Positions 35,270 through 43,689 of a DNA stretch of 64,000 nt are shown here, piece by piece (within the stretch, counting starts at the first letter, position 1; each line of letters begins with the position of its first letter). The DNA is from Herbaspirillum sp. CF444 (lineage in GTDB: Bacteria; Pseudomonadota; Gammaproteobacteria; Burkholderiales; Burkholderiaceae_D), in assembly GCF_000282135.1 (NCBI RefSeq), contig NZ_AKJW01000118.1, positions 1-64,000 on the forward strand, read 5' to 3'. Below the pieces are notes generated by a model. It searched no databases and had not been told where the DNA came from. It worked only from the letters and a program-made list of their open reading frames with translations. Position numbers and translations under genes: made by a program.

Positions 35270-35566
35270 TCACGTCGCACAAATGCTGCAGCTATGCCCC
35301 TTGCAATTGTGCAGCACGCTGCTGCGCCCCGCGCCTGCATGCGCGCCCGGTCCCGCGGCACCCTGCCCGGCCAGCTGTTCTGCGCCGTTGCGCGGACGCC
35401 AGCGCTCCGTCACCTGCAAGCCGACGCGACCTCCTGTCAGCAATGGCGCGGCGATGGTATCCGTTTTGCAGTAAGGGCAGGCAACCTGGCCATGCAAGGC
35501 CTGCATGTTGAGGAATTTTTCGAAGATGCCTTCGCAGTGGCTGCAGCGGATATCGTATAAGGGCAT
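35270..35566 (-). CDS. fmdB: FmdB-like zinc-ribbon protein
   Basis: A 98-residue protein whose N-terminus is the FmdB putative regulatory zinc ribbon (MPLYDIRCSHCEGIFEKFLNMQAL...CPYC; Cys8, Cys11, Cys30, Cys33). The tail is Gly/Ala-rich with three more cysteines (HNCKGHSCSIC). In Methylophilus methylotrophus fmdB is adjacent to formamidase and is implicated in control of the fmd genes. Here it follows fmdA by 80 bases on the same strand and is the last gene of the amide operon. Confidence 0.85.
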   Translation of the reverse strand: MPLYDIRCSHCEGIFEKFLNMQALHGQVACPYCKTDTIAAPLLTGGRVGLQVTERWRPRNGAEQLAGQGAAGPGAHAGAGRSSVLHNCKGHSCSICAT

Positions 35567-35646
35567 GTTCTGCTCCGGTGTGAAAATTGCTTTGACGCGA
35601 GGATCGCGGACGAAGTGAGACCTCCATCCGCGATTGGACTAAACGA

Positions 35647-36825
35647 CTAAGGTTTTCGCCCCCAATACGACTTGTCATTCAACATCCCCTTGGGCGTGAT
35701 GTCCTGATCGAAGATCGAGGTCGGCAGCGACACCGTGCACGCGCAGTTCGGAATATCGACGATGCCGCCGATGCGTCCTTCCACCGGCGCCGCGGTCAGC
35801 AGCATGTAGGCCTGGCTGCCGGTGTAGCCGAAGTGGGTCAGGTAGTCGATCGCCTTCAGGCAAGCCTGGCGATAGGCGACGGTGGCGTCGAGGTAATAGT
35901 TGACGCCGTTTTCGACGCTGATGCCTTCGAAGGTCAGCCACTGCTCGTAGTGCGGCTTGACCACGCTCGGCATGAAAATCGGCGAGGTGATGTTGTACTT
36001 CGCCATGCCGCCCTTGATCAGATCGAAGCCGACGTGGCTGACGCCGTCCATTTCAATCGCGCCGCAGAAACCGATTTCGCCGTCGCCTTGCGAAAAGTGC
36101 AGGTCGCCCATCGAGAAGCCCGCCCCCTTCACATACACCGGGAAGAAAATCCGCGTGCCGGCCGACAGATCCTTGATGTCGGTATTGCCGCCATGCTCGC
36201 GCGGCGGCACGGTGCGCGCCGCGACCTTGGCCATCTCGTCGAACTTGGCGCCGGTCAGGCCGCGCAACACGGCAGTGCTCGGATCCGGCGGTTTGGCCAG
36301 GCCCTTGGCGGCCAGCGGCGCTTCGCGGCGATTCCATTCGGCCAGCAGATCGTGCGACGGCAAACATCCCATCAGGCCCGGATGCGTGAGGCCGGCGATG
36401 CGCACGCCGGGAATGTGGCGCGAGGTGGCATACAAGCCTTTCAGATCCCAGATCGCCTTGTCGGCCTCGGGGAAATAATCCGCCAGGAAACCACCGCCGT
36501 TTTCCTTGGAGAACACACCCGAGAAACCGACCGGCGTCACCGGCTTGATGTCGAGCAGGTCGATCACCAGCAGATCGCCAGGCTCGGCGCCTTCGACATG
36601 GAAAGGACCGGTCAGCGGATGCGCGCGCGTGAGGTCGACGTTCTTGACGTCGGCGACGTCGTCGGTGTCCTTGATCTGGGCATCGAGGAAGTCCAGCGAT
36701 TCGATCAGAATCGCTTCGCCGGGCTTGACCGACGACAGGAAAGGCAGGTCGGGATGCCAGCGATTGTGTCCGAGTTCAGGCTGCTCTGCCAGCGGTACGC
36801 CGGGCTTGATCTTGAAGTGTTGCAT
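35647..36825 (-). CDS. fmdA: Formamidase (FmdA/AmdA acetamidase family)
   Basis: Hydrolyses formamide to formate and ammonia (EC 3.5.1.49) or related short amides. The 392-residue protein has the full acetamidase/formamidase layout. WHPDLPFLSSVKPGEAILIE is at the N-terminus; then come HPLTGPFHVEGAEPGDLLVIDLLDIKP, SKENGGGFLADYF, GLTHPGLMGCLPS and MGDLHFSQGDGEIGFCGAIEMDG, the most conserved family block. The start follows AAGGAGA. It lies between amiE and fmdB and downstream of the amide ABC transporter. Confidence 0.94.
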   Translation of the reverse strand: MQHFKIKPGVPLAEQPELGHNRWHPDLPFLSSVKPGEAILIESLDFLDAQIKDTDDVADVKNVDLTRAHPLTGPFHVEGAEPGDLLVIDLLDIKPVTPVGFSGVFSKENGGGFLADYFPEADKAIWDLKGLYATSRHIPGVRIAGLTHPGLMGCLPSHDLLAEWNRREAPLAAKGLAKPPDPSTAVLRGLTGAKFDEMAKVAARTVPPREHGGNTDIKDLSAGTRIFFPVYVKGAGFSMGDLHFSQGDGEIGFCGAIEMDGVSHVGFDLIKGGMAKYNITSPIFMPSVVKPHYEQWLTFEGISVENGVNYYLDATVAYRQACLKAIDYLTHFGYTGSQAYMLLTAAPVEGRIGGIVDIPNCACTVSLPTSIFDQDITPKGMLNDKSYWGRKP

Positions 36826-36865
36826 GCGACTCTCCTTCTCGTGTGGGATCTGTATGAATGAGCGG

Positions 36866-37888
36866 TTATTCGTTGGGAATGCCCGGCACCGGGCATTCCG
36901 GCGTGCCGGCGGTCTTGCGCGTGATGGCTTCAACCTTGGCGCGCGCAGCCTGCGGATCGTTGACCCAGGTCTTGTAGAAATCGAAGGGACAATCGGCCAC
37001 GCCCGCCGACGACTCGCCGGAATTAATCTTGCCGGTGTAGCCGCGATGCAGCAGCTTGAACAGATGGTTCTGCGACTGCCAGTTGCGGCGCGCATCGCGA
37101 ATCGCGCCGACCGACAGCTCGGCATACTGAATGCCCATCTCTTCGGTCTCGCATTCGCCCAGCGTGCGGCCGTCGAAACCGATGATCGCCGAGTGGCCGA
37201 AGTAGGAATACACGCCGTCGAAGCCGGCCGCGTTGGCGACGGCGACATAGACGTTGTTCATCCACGCCATGGCCTTCGACACCAGCACCTGCTGGTCCTT
37301 GGCCGGATACATGTAACCCTGGCAGCGCACGATCAGCTCGGCGCCCTTCATGGCGCAGTCGCGCCAGATTTCCGGATAGTTGCCGTCGTCGCAGATGATC
37401 AGGCTGATCTTCAATCCCTTGGGACCGTCGCAGACGTAAGTCGTGTCGCCCGGATACCAGCCCTCGATCGGCGTCCACGGCATGATCTTGCGGTACTTCT
37501 GCACGATCTCGCCCTGGTTGTCGATCAGGATCAGCGTGTTGTAGGGCGCCTTGTGCGGATGTTCTTCATGGCGCTCGCCGGTCAGCGAGAACACGCCCCA
37601 GACGCCGGCGATGCGGCAGGCATCCGAAAACACGCGCGTTTCTTCGCCGGGAATGCTGGCGGCGGTGTCGTACATTTCCTTCTCGTCGTACATGATGCCG
37701 TGCGTCGAGTACTCCGGAAAAACGACAAGATCGAGGCCGGGCAAGCCCTGCTTCATGCCGACCAGCATCGCCGCGATCTTGTTGACGTTGTCCATCACCT
37801 CTGCGCGGTTGTGCAGGCGCGGCATCTTGTAATTGACGACCGCCACGCCTACCGCGTCTTTACTGCTTGATATGTCTCCGTGCCTCAT
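36866..37888 (-). CDS. amiE: Aliphatic amidase (nitrilase superfamily)
   Basis: Converts short aliphatic amides to the acid plus ammonia (EC 3.5.1.4). The 340-residue protein begins [26 protein letters not shown] and shows the catalytic triad at the exact AmiE positions: Glu59 ([10 protein letters not shown]), Lys134 (YRKIMPW) and Cys166 ([13 protein letters not shown]). The length matches Pseudomonas AmiE (346). No AmiC/AmiR pair is present, which suggests control by the nearby transporter-linked kinase. fmdA lies 40 bases downstream. Confidence 0.95.
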   Translation of the reverse strand: MRHGDISSSKDAVGVAVVNYKMPRLHNRAEVMDNVNKIAAMLVGMKQGLPGLDLVVFPEYSTHGIMYDEKEMYDTAASIPGEETRVFSDACRIAGVWGVFSLTGERHEEHPHKAPYNTLILIDNQGEIVQKYRKIMPWTPIEGWYPGDTTYVCDGPKGLKISLIICDDGNYPEIWRDCAMKGAELIVRCQGYMYPAKDQQVLVSKAMAWMNNVYVAVANAAGFDGVYSYFGHSAIIGFDGRTLGECETEEMGIQYAELSVGAIRDARRNWQSQNHLFKLLHRGYTGKINSGESSAGVADCPFDFYKTWVNDPQAARAKVEAITRKTAGTPECPVPGIPNE

Positions 37889-37938
37889 GGTGCTCCTCCT
37901 TAAAGACTGCCGATATACAAATGAACTGCGCAGAAAAA

Positions 37939-38628
37939 TCAGACCGACAAATACTTGCTGATGGTCGGTGCATCGACGTTGGCGCGCGTGTCTTCATAGA
38001 CGAAACGGCCCTTGTCGATCACCAAGAAACGGTCGGCGATTTCCAGCGTGAAGCTCAGCACCTGTTCCGACACGATGATGGTGAGCTCGCGGATCTTGCG
38101 GATCTCTTTCAGGCTGCGCGCGATGTCCTTGATGATGGACGGCTGTATGCCTTCGGTCGGCTCGTCCAGCAACAGCACGCGCGGATTGGTTGCCAGTGCG
38201 CGTGCAATCGCCAGTTGCTGTTGCTGCCCGCCAGACAGGTTGCCGCCCTTGCGGCTGCGCATCTCGTACAGCACCGGGAACAGCGCGTACAGCTCGTCCG
38301 GCACCTTGCCGCGTGCATCGGCGGCAAGGCCGGTCTGGATGTTTTCCAGCACCGTCATGCCGGGAAAAATCATGCGGCCCTGCGGCACGTAGGCCACGCC
38401 GCGCGAGACGCGCTGATGGCTTTCCATGGCGCCGAGTTCGACGCCGTCGATCTTGATGCTGCCGTCGCGCAGCGGCAGGATGCCCATCAGCGTCTTGAAC
38501 AGCGTGGTCTTGCCCATGCCGTTGCGGCCCATGACGGCGACGATTTCTTCCTTCGCCACCGACAGGTTGATGTCGTGGATGACGGCGCTCTGGCCGTAGC
38601 CGGAAGCAAGATTGGATACGTTGAACAT
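37939..38628 (-). CDS. urtE: UrtE-like ABC ATPase
   Basis: The second ATP-binding subunit of a branched-chain/urea-type importer (229 residues). Walker A is GRNGMGKTT, the signature [15 protein letters not shown], Walker [17 protein letters not shown]. The phrase [12 protein letters not shown] is typical of UrtE. It partners UrtD. The gene is 19 bases after urtD and 50 bases before amiE, which ties uptake to hydrolysis in one operon. It is equally comparable to FmdF of Methylophilus. Confidence 0.93.
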   Translation of the reverse strand: MFNVSNLASGYGQSAVIHDINLSVAKEEIVAVMGRNGMGKTTLFKTLMGILPLRDGSIKIDGVELGAMESHQRVSRGVAYVPQGRMIFPGMTVLENIQTGLAADARGKVPDELYALFPVLYEMRSRKGGNLSGGQQQQLAIARALATNPRVLLLDEPTEGIQPSIIKDIARSLKEIRKIRELTIIVSEQVLSFTLEIADRFLVIDKGRFVYEDTRANVDAPTISKYLSV

Positions 38629-38647
38629 GGCTGGCTCCGGGAATGAA

Positions 38648-39415
38648 TTAGTGACCTAAATAGACGTCGATAACCTTCGGGTCAGACTGCACCTTGTCCA
38701 TGCTGCCTTCGGCGAGGATTTTTCCCTGATGCAGCACAGTCACCTTGTGCGCGATGCTCTTGACGAAATCCATGTCGTGCTCGATCACCACCACCGAGCG
38801 ACCCTGGCTGATACGACCCAGCAGTTGCGCGGTCTTTTCGCGCTCGGACACGCTCATGCCGGCGACCGGTTCGTCCAGCATCAGCAGCTCCGGTTCCTGC
38901 ATCAGCAGCATGCCGATCTCCAGCCACTGCTTCTGGCCGTGCGACAGCAGGTCGGCCTGGGTGTACAGATGCTGGTCGAGGAAGATCTCCGCCGCCACCG
39001 ACTCGACGCGCGCCACCACGTCGGCGGTGCGCTTGAAGGTCAGCGCGCCGAACACCTTGCGACCGCGCGGGAAGGACATCTCCAGGTTCTCGAACACGCT
39101 GAGGTTTTCGTAGATCGACGGCGTCTGGAACTTGCGGCCGACGCCGACTCGCACGATGGCGTGTTCGCTCATCTTGGTCAGCTCGTGGTTGTTGAAGCGG
39201 ATGCTGCCCGAGGTCGCCTGCGTCTTTCCGCAGATCAGGTCCAGTACGGTGGTCTTGCCGGCGCCGTTGGGGCCGATCACCACGCGCACTTCATTGCGCT
39301 GGACGTACAGGTTGAGCTTGTCGACCGCCTTGAAGCCGTCGAAGGAAACCGTCAGGTCCTCTATCGCCAGAACTGGATGGTCGGTCGATTCGAATCCGAT
39401 GGGTGCGTTGCTCAT
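38648..39415 (-). CDS. urtD: UrtD-like ABC ATPase
   Basis: A 255-residue ATP-binding subunit. Walker A is GPNGAGKTT, the signature LSHGQKQWLEIGMLL, and Walker B LLMLDEPVAGMS followed by the switch His (VIEHDMDFV). LSHGQKQWLEIGMLL and VAGMS are characteristic of UrtD/LivG-type proteins. Its start overlaps the urtC stop by ATGA. Confidence 0.93.
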   Translation of the reverse strand: MSNAPIGFESTDHPVLAIEDLTVSFDGFKAVDKLNLYVQRNEVRVVIGPNGAGKTTVLDLICGKTQATSGSIRFNNHELTKMSEHAIVRVGVGRKFQTPSIYENLSVFENLEMSFPRGRKVFGALTFKRTADVVARVESVAAEIFLDQHLYTQADLLSHGQKQWLEIGMLLMQEPELLMLDEPVAGMSVSEREKTAQLLGRISQGRSVVVIEHDMDFVKSIAHKVTVLHQGKILAEGSMDKVQSDPKVIDVYLGH

Positions 39416-40599
39416 TTGCTGGCCTCCAGGTTGGCGCCGTCGAGATGGATATCGGTCGAATCGGTCTTGGCTACGGCTTTTGGCTTCACCGGTTCGGGTG
39501 GTGTTGCTTTTTTACGGGACAGTTTCGCCATCAAGCGCTTGCCCTGTTTTTCATACACGCCGGCCAGGCCGTTGGGGAAGTACATCACCACCGCGATGAA
39601 CAAACCGCCCATCAGGAACAGCCACAGCTCGGGGAAAGTCTCGGAGAAATACGTCTTGCCGAAGTTGACCAGCAGCGTGCCGTACACCGCGCCGAGCAGC
39701 GACATGCGACCGCCCACCGCGGCGTAGATCACCATCTCGATCGACGGCACGATGCCGACGAAGGACGGCGACATGAAGCCGACCTGCAAGGTGAACATGG
39801 CGCCGCCGATGGCCGAGAACATCGCCGCCACGCAGAACACGAACACCTTGAAGCTGGCGACGTCGTAGCCGGAGAAGCGCACGCGCTCCTCCTTGTCGCG
39901 CATCGCCATCAGCAGGCGGCCGAGCTTGGAGGTCAGGATGTAGCGACCGAACAGGATGCAGGCGAACAGCAGACCTGCATTGACGAAATACAGGATCATC
40001 TTGGCGCTGTCGGTGCGGATATCCCAGCCCATCATCGTCTTCAGATCGGTGATGCCGTTGACGCCGCCGGTCAGGCCCTGCTGGCCGATGATCAGGATCG
40101 ACAGGATCGCCGCAATCGCCTGCGTCACGATCGAGAAATACACGTCGCCGACGCGGCGCTTGAACATCGCCATGCCGATGATCAGCGCCAGCAAGGTCGG
40201 CACCGCCAGCACGGCGAGCACGGTGAAGCTGAAGCTATGGAAGGGCTGCCACATCGCCGGCAGCGACGTGATCTGGTTCCAGTCCATGAAGTCGGGGATG
40301 CCGGGCGTGGACTGGATCTTGGTGCTGATCGGGTCCGATGCTTCCAGCTTCAGGAACATCGCCATGCAATAGCCGCCGACGCCGAAGAACACGCCCTGTC
40401 CCAGGCTCAGGATGCCGCCGTAGCCCCAGCACAGCACCAGGCCGACGGCGACGAAGGCGTAGGACAGATATTTGCCGACCAGGTTAAGACGGAAGATATC
40501 CAGGCCCAACGGAAAGATCACCAGCAACAGCACGCCCAGTATCAGCAGCCCGGCCAATCCGGATCTGCCGCCCAATATTTTTTCGTATGCTGCATTCAT
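39412..40599 (-). CDS. urtC: UrtC-like ABC permease
   Basis: A 395-residue inner-membrane permease of the LivM/UrtC type. It contains GYGGILSLGQGVFFGVGGYCMAMFLKLE and a long loop (ASDPISTKIQSTPGIPDFMDWNQ) found in urea-type UrtC proteins, then the family motif RLLMAMRDKEERVRFSGYDVASFKVFVFCVAAMFSAIGGAMF. The C-terminus is a basic soluble tail. It pairs with UrtB to form the channel. Confidence 0.93.
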   Translation of the reverse strand: MNAAYEKILGGRSGLAGLLILGVLLLVIFPLGLDIFRLNLVGKYLSYAFVAVGLVLCWGYGGILSLGQGVFFGVGGYCMAMFLKLEASDPISTKIQSTPGIPDFMDWNQITSLPAMWQPFHSFSFTVLAVLAVPTLLALIIGMAMFKRRVGDVYFSIVTQAIAAILSILIIGQQGLTGGVNGITDLKTMMGWDIRTDSAKMILYFVNAGLLFACILFGRYILTSKLGRLLMAMRDKEERVRFSGYDVASFKVFVFCVAAMFSAIGGAMFTLQVGFMSPSFVGIVPSIEMVIYAAVGGRMSLLGAVYGTLLVNFGKTYFSETFPELWLFLMGGLFIAVVMYFPNGLAGVYEKQGKRLMAKLSRKKATPPEPVKPKAVAKTDSTDIHLDGANLEASK

Positions 40600-40660
40600 T
40601 GTCGAACCTCGCGGAGGAGAAATCTGAAAGACGTCATCACTTACTTGCGCTTATTTGCGC

Positions 40661-41578
40661 TTATTTGCGAACGCGTACCGAGAACAGGCCTTGCGGACGT
40701 AGCATCAGGATCAGGATCACCGCCGACAGCGTCAGCACCTTGGCCATCGAACCGGTCAGGAAGAACTCGGCGGTGGACTGCGTCTGCGCAATCGAGAAGG
40801 CCGAAGCAATCGTGCCGATCAGGCTTTGCGCGCCGCCGAACACCACCACCAGGAAGGTGTCGACGATGTACAGCGAGCCGCTGGTGGGACCGGTCGAGCC
40901 GATCGTGGTGAACGCCGCGCCGGCTACGCCCGCCACGCCGCAGCCAAGAGCGAAGGTGGTGCGGTCGACCTTGCGGGTATTGATGCCGACGGCGCCGCTC
41001 ATGACGCGGTTCTGCATCGTGGCGCGCACTTGCAGGCCCCAGCGCGAACGGAACAGCAGGATGAAGATGGTGCCGGTCAGCAGCACCGTCAGCGCCATCA
41101 TGAACAGGCCGTTGATCGGGATGTCGATGGCGTCGGTCGGCTTGAAGGAGCCGAGCAGCCAATCCGGCAGGGTCGCGCTGACTTCCTTGGCGCCGAAGAT
41201 CGAGCGGAAGGTCTGCTGCATCGCCAGGCTCAGGCCCCAGGTCGCCAGCAGCGTGTCGAGCGGGCGTTTATAGAGACGGCTGATCAGCAGCAGCTCGGTG
41301 AGATAGCCGAAACCGTAAGCGACCAGGAAGGACAGCACCACCGCGCCGAAAAAATAGTAAGGCTGCAGGCTGGGCGCATAGGTCGTGGTCAGATGCGACA
41401 GCAGATACGTGATGTAAGCGCCGATGGTCAGGAACTCTCCGTGCGCCATGTTGATCACGCCCATCTGCCCGAAGATGATCGCCAGGCCCAGGGCCATCAG
41501 CAGCAACACGCAAAACACCGACAGGCCGTTGAAGCCTTGCATCGCGAAGATGGCGAAAAATTCGGATAGAGAAACCAT
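40661..41578 (-). CDS. urtB: UrtB-like ABC permease (short form)
   Basis: A 305-residue permease of the LivH/UrtB type; MGVINMAHGEFLTIGAYITYLL and QQTFRSIFGAKEVSATLPDWL are UrtB-like. It lacks the long N-terminal extension of full-length urea UrtB, as in Fmd/amide-type transporters. The start follows GGGAG. The last codons sit in a short TTGCGCTTA direct repeat (about 40643-40672). The gene lies 282 bases after urtA, a gap that contains two hairpins. Confidence 0.92.
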   Translation of the reverse strand: MVSLSEFFAIFAMQGFNGLSVFCVLLLMALGLAIIFGQMGVINMAHGEFLTIGAYITYLLSHLTTTYAPSLQPYYFFGAVVLSFLVAYGFGYLTELLLISRLYKRPLDTLLATWGLSLAMQQTFRSIFGAKEVSATLPDWLLGSFKPTDAIDIPINGLFMMALTVLLTGTIFILLFRSRWGLQVRATMQNRVMSGAVGINTRKVDRTTFALGCGVAGVAGAAFTTIGSTGPTSGSLYIVDTFLVVVFGGAQSLIGTIASAFSIAQTQSTAEFFLTGSMAKVLTLSAVILILMLRPQGLFSVRVRK

Positions 41579-41734
41579 GTTGACTCCCGCCCTGAGTGAT
41601 GAAATGAAAATGCATTTTCTAGATGCCGCAACGACGTGAAAACTACATGGGCGGCAACGCCCGCATGTCACTACAGACGCCGCCGCTTTGCTGCCAACAA
41701 ATCAGAATCCATTGACCGCTGCCCCCTCACCGTC

Positions 41735-41754
41735 GTCCCAGCGCACGCTGGGAC
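41735..41754. repeat. REP-like hairpin in the urtA-urtB gap
   Basis: Arms GTCCCAGCG and CGCTGGGAC around CA, in the context TCGTCCCAGCGCACGCTGGG, resemble the dispersed palindromic elements common between genes of betaproteobacteria. Whether it is repeated elsewhere in the genome cannot be seen here. A second hairpin follows at 41818-41837. Confidence 0.55.
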
Positions 41755-41817
41755 CCAGTGACGTTGCGCGCCTCACCGCTGCTCGCTGCCCACCTGTTAC
41801 GACTGTTACGACGCCGG

Positions 41818-41837
41818 GTCCTGACTTTCGTCAGGAC
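41818..41837 (-). terminator. Hairpin just downstream of urtA
   Basis: Perfect 8-bp arms GTCCTGAC / GTCAGGAC with loop TTTC, 24 bases beyond the urtA stop codon. No T-tract. Such a structure could partly stop transcription or protect urtA mRNA, giving more binding protein than permease, as is usual for ABC importers. Confidence 0.5.
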
Positions 41838-41860
41838 GACCGAGAAATGATCAGCAGTGC

Positions 41861-43123
41861 TTATTGGTAACCCTTGGGGAAAGGATTCGGCTCGATCAGA
41901 TCGGACTCGTAGATGACCTTGAACTGACCGTCCTTCTGCGCTTCGCCGATGCGGGTCTTGCTCCACAGGTGATGGTTGGCGTGGACCTTGACGTAGCCTT
42001 CCGGCGCAGTCTTCAGCTCAAGTCCCGGCGAGGCGGCGACCACCTTGTCGACGTCGAAGCTGCCGGCTTTTTCAACCGCGGCCTTCCACAGCCACGGGCC
42101 GAGGTAAGCTGCCTGCGTGACGTCGCCGATCACCGAGTTGGCGCCGAACTTGGCCTTGAACTCGGCCACGAATTTCTTGTTGTTCGGGTTGTCGAGGCTT
42201 TGAAAATACTTCATCGAGGCGTAGAAGCCTTCGACGTTTTCGCCGCCGATGCCTAGCATTTCATCTTCGGTCACGGAGATGGTCAGCAGGTTCTGCGTCT
42301 TGGCGGTCACGCCGGCTGCCTTCAATTGCTTGTAGAACGCGACGTTGCTGCCGCCGACCACGTCGGCAAAAATCACATCCGGCTTCTTCAGCTTGATCTT
42401 GTTGATCAGCGAGCCGAACTGGGTGTTGCCGAGCGGGTAGTACTCTTCGCCGACCACCGAACCCTTGAGCACGTTTTCGATGTGCTTGCGGGCGATCTTG
42501 TTGGAAGTGCGCGGCCAGATGTAGTCGGAACCGATCAGGAAGAAAGTCTTGGCCTTCTTCTCTTTTGCTACCCAGTTGAGGCCGGCCAGCACTTGCTGCG
42601 TGGCTTCCTGGCCGGTGTAGAAGACGTTCTTGGATTGCTCCAGGCCTTCATAGAAAGTCGGGTAGTAAAGCAGGCCGTTGTCTTTTTCGAAGACCGGCAG
42701 CACGGCCTTGCGCGAGGCAGATGTCCAGCAGCCGAACACGGCGGCGACGTGATCGTTCTCGAGCAGCTTCTTGGCCTTTTCGGCGAAGGTCGGCCAGTCG
42801 CTGGCGCCGTCTTCCTGGATGATCTTGATCTTGCGGCCGAGGATGCCGCCCATGGAATTGATCTGGTCGATGGCCAGGCGTTCGGCCTGGATCGAACCGG
42901 TTTCGCTGATCGCCATGGTGCCGGTGGCCGAATGCAACTGGCCGACGGTGACTTCGGTGTCGGTGATGGCCAGCTTGGTGGTATTGACCTTGGCGGTCGG
43001 GAACTGCTGCGCCATGGCCAGGCCCGGGAGCGCCATGGCAGCACCGGCGGCACCGGCGACGATGCCCATCATGATCTTGCGGCGTTGGGATGAAGGCGGT
43101 TTGGAAGAGGAACGGTGCGACAT
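41861..43123 (-). CDS. urtA: UrtA-like amide/urea-binding protein
   Basis: A 420-residue periplasmic binding protein. The N-terminal signal (RRKIMMGIVAGAAGAAMALPGLAMAQQ) has a twin-Arg-like RRK. The family block EVTVGQLHSATGTMAISETGSIQAERLAIDQINSMGGILGRKIKIIQEDGASDWPTFAEKAKKLL is nearly canonical, as are ATQQVLAGLNWVAKEK and SDYIWPRTSNKIARKHIE. The start follows AAGGAG. It is the first gene of urtABCDE-amiE-fmdA-fmdB. Without urease genes nearby, formamide or acetamide is a likelier ligand than urea. Confidence 0.93.
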   Translation of the reverse strand: MSHRSSSKPPSSQRRKIMMGIVAGAAGAAMALPGLAMAQQFPTAKVNTTKLAITDTEVTVGQLHSATGTMAISETGSIQAERLAIDQINSMGGILGRKIKIIQEDGASDWPTFAEKAKKLLENDHVAAVFGCWTSASRKAVLPVFEKDNGLLYYPTFYEGLEQSKNVFYTGQEATQQVLAGLNWVAKEKKAKTFFLIGSDYIWPRTSNKIARKHIENVLKGSVVGEEYYPLGNTQFGSLINKIKLKKPDVIFADVVGGSNVAFYKQLKAAGVTAKTQNLLTISVTEDEMLGIGGENVEGFYASMKYFQSLDNPNNKKFVAEFKAKFGANSVIGDVTQAAYLGPWLWKAAVEKAGSFDVDKVVAASPGLELKTAPEGYVKVHANHHLWSKTRIGEAQKDGQFKVIYESDLIEPNPFPKGYQ

Positions 43124-43330
43124 GCGGTACTCCTTTCGAGCGTTATTGGTTGTTGTGCTGGTCAGAGAAAGTCAGGGAACTCACAGAGCTTCGAAACGAG
43201 TGGAAAGACCGGCCCATTGCCATCGCATGACCACAGCGTGGCGCTGCATCGCATGCGAGTTTTTCTCCCTGCCGGTTGTTCTTTCCGTTCGTTCTGGGAC
43301 GAAGAATAGGTTTTGCGATGCGGCGCAACA

Positions 43331-43347
43331 ATACGTTGTTTGACGTA
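43331..43347. promoter_or_regulatory. Candidate operator, copy 1 (ATACGTTGTTTGACGTA)
   Basis: It shares ATACGT-two bases-TTTGACGTA with the palindrome at 43515-43531 and lies 208 bases before urtA. The LuxR-type response regulator encoded at 47171-48187 is the obvious candidate ligand. Confidence 0.5.
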
Positions 43348-43511
43348 AAAATCTGCGCATGCCGGGCGTGGAAAAAACCGCCCGGCCGCACAGCTTTCGC
43401 TCATGCGCGGCATGGTATTGGTGCGTTTTTCCGGCGACGCTTTCTCCGGGCGCTTGACAGCAGACCGCAAGGACGCTGCGTTTTGGTGAATCAGGCCGGA
43501 AGCGGCGTTCC

Positions 43512-43535
43512 GGCATACGTCATTTGACGTATGCC
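43512..43535. promoter_or_regulatory. Candidate operator, copy 2: perfect 24-bp palindrome
   Basis: Arms GGCATACGTCA and TGACGTATGCC around TT, perfectly complementary. The core matches copy 1 at 43331-43347. It lies 155 bases before the kinase start chosen here and overlaps the more distal ATG at 43531. Confidence 0.6.
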
Positions 43536-43689
43536 CTCACATACCGATTGGTTTGAAAATTGCTTTCACGGAGCGGCAGTCGCAAGGATGTTGCTCTGCC
43601 CTGCAAAGGGTTTCGTCCTGCCGGCATGTTGCACGGCGGACGGCAACGGCCTCAGCGATACTGGCCGCCACCATGAACGCGAGCAAAAT

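Larger units (their letters stand above)
43124..43689. other. 566-base divergent control region of the amide island
   Basis: Lies between urtA (minus) and the transporter-type sensor kinase (plus). It holds two copies of the motif ATACGTNNTTTGACGTA (43331-43347 and 43515-43531). An open frame runs through part of it from ATG 43531, but that ATG is inside a palindrome and the encoded stretch does not look like protein. No sigma-54 site was recognised by eye. Confidence 0.5.

Noticed and set aside
40630..40672. TTGCGCTTA direct repeats at the urtB 3' end taken as a mobile-element scar
   Set aside because: Only two to three short imperfect units within and beside the last urtB codons, no inverted repeats or target duplication.
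43124..43530. Sigma-54 promoter (TGGCAC-N5-TTGCA) for the urt operon
   Set aside because: Looked for on both strands because of the nitrogen theme; no GG-N10-GC match with acceptable flanks was seen by eye.
43531..43689. Upstream extension of the NCS1-kinase to ATG 43531
   Set aside because: The ATG lies in a perfect operator-like palindrome and the extra 53 residues (Cys/His-rich, no pattern) do not resemble an NCS1 N-terminus. GTG 43690 fits the family better, although its ribosome site is weak.
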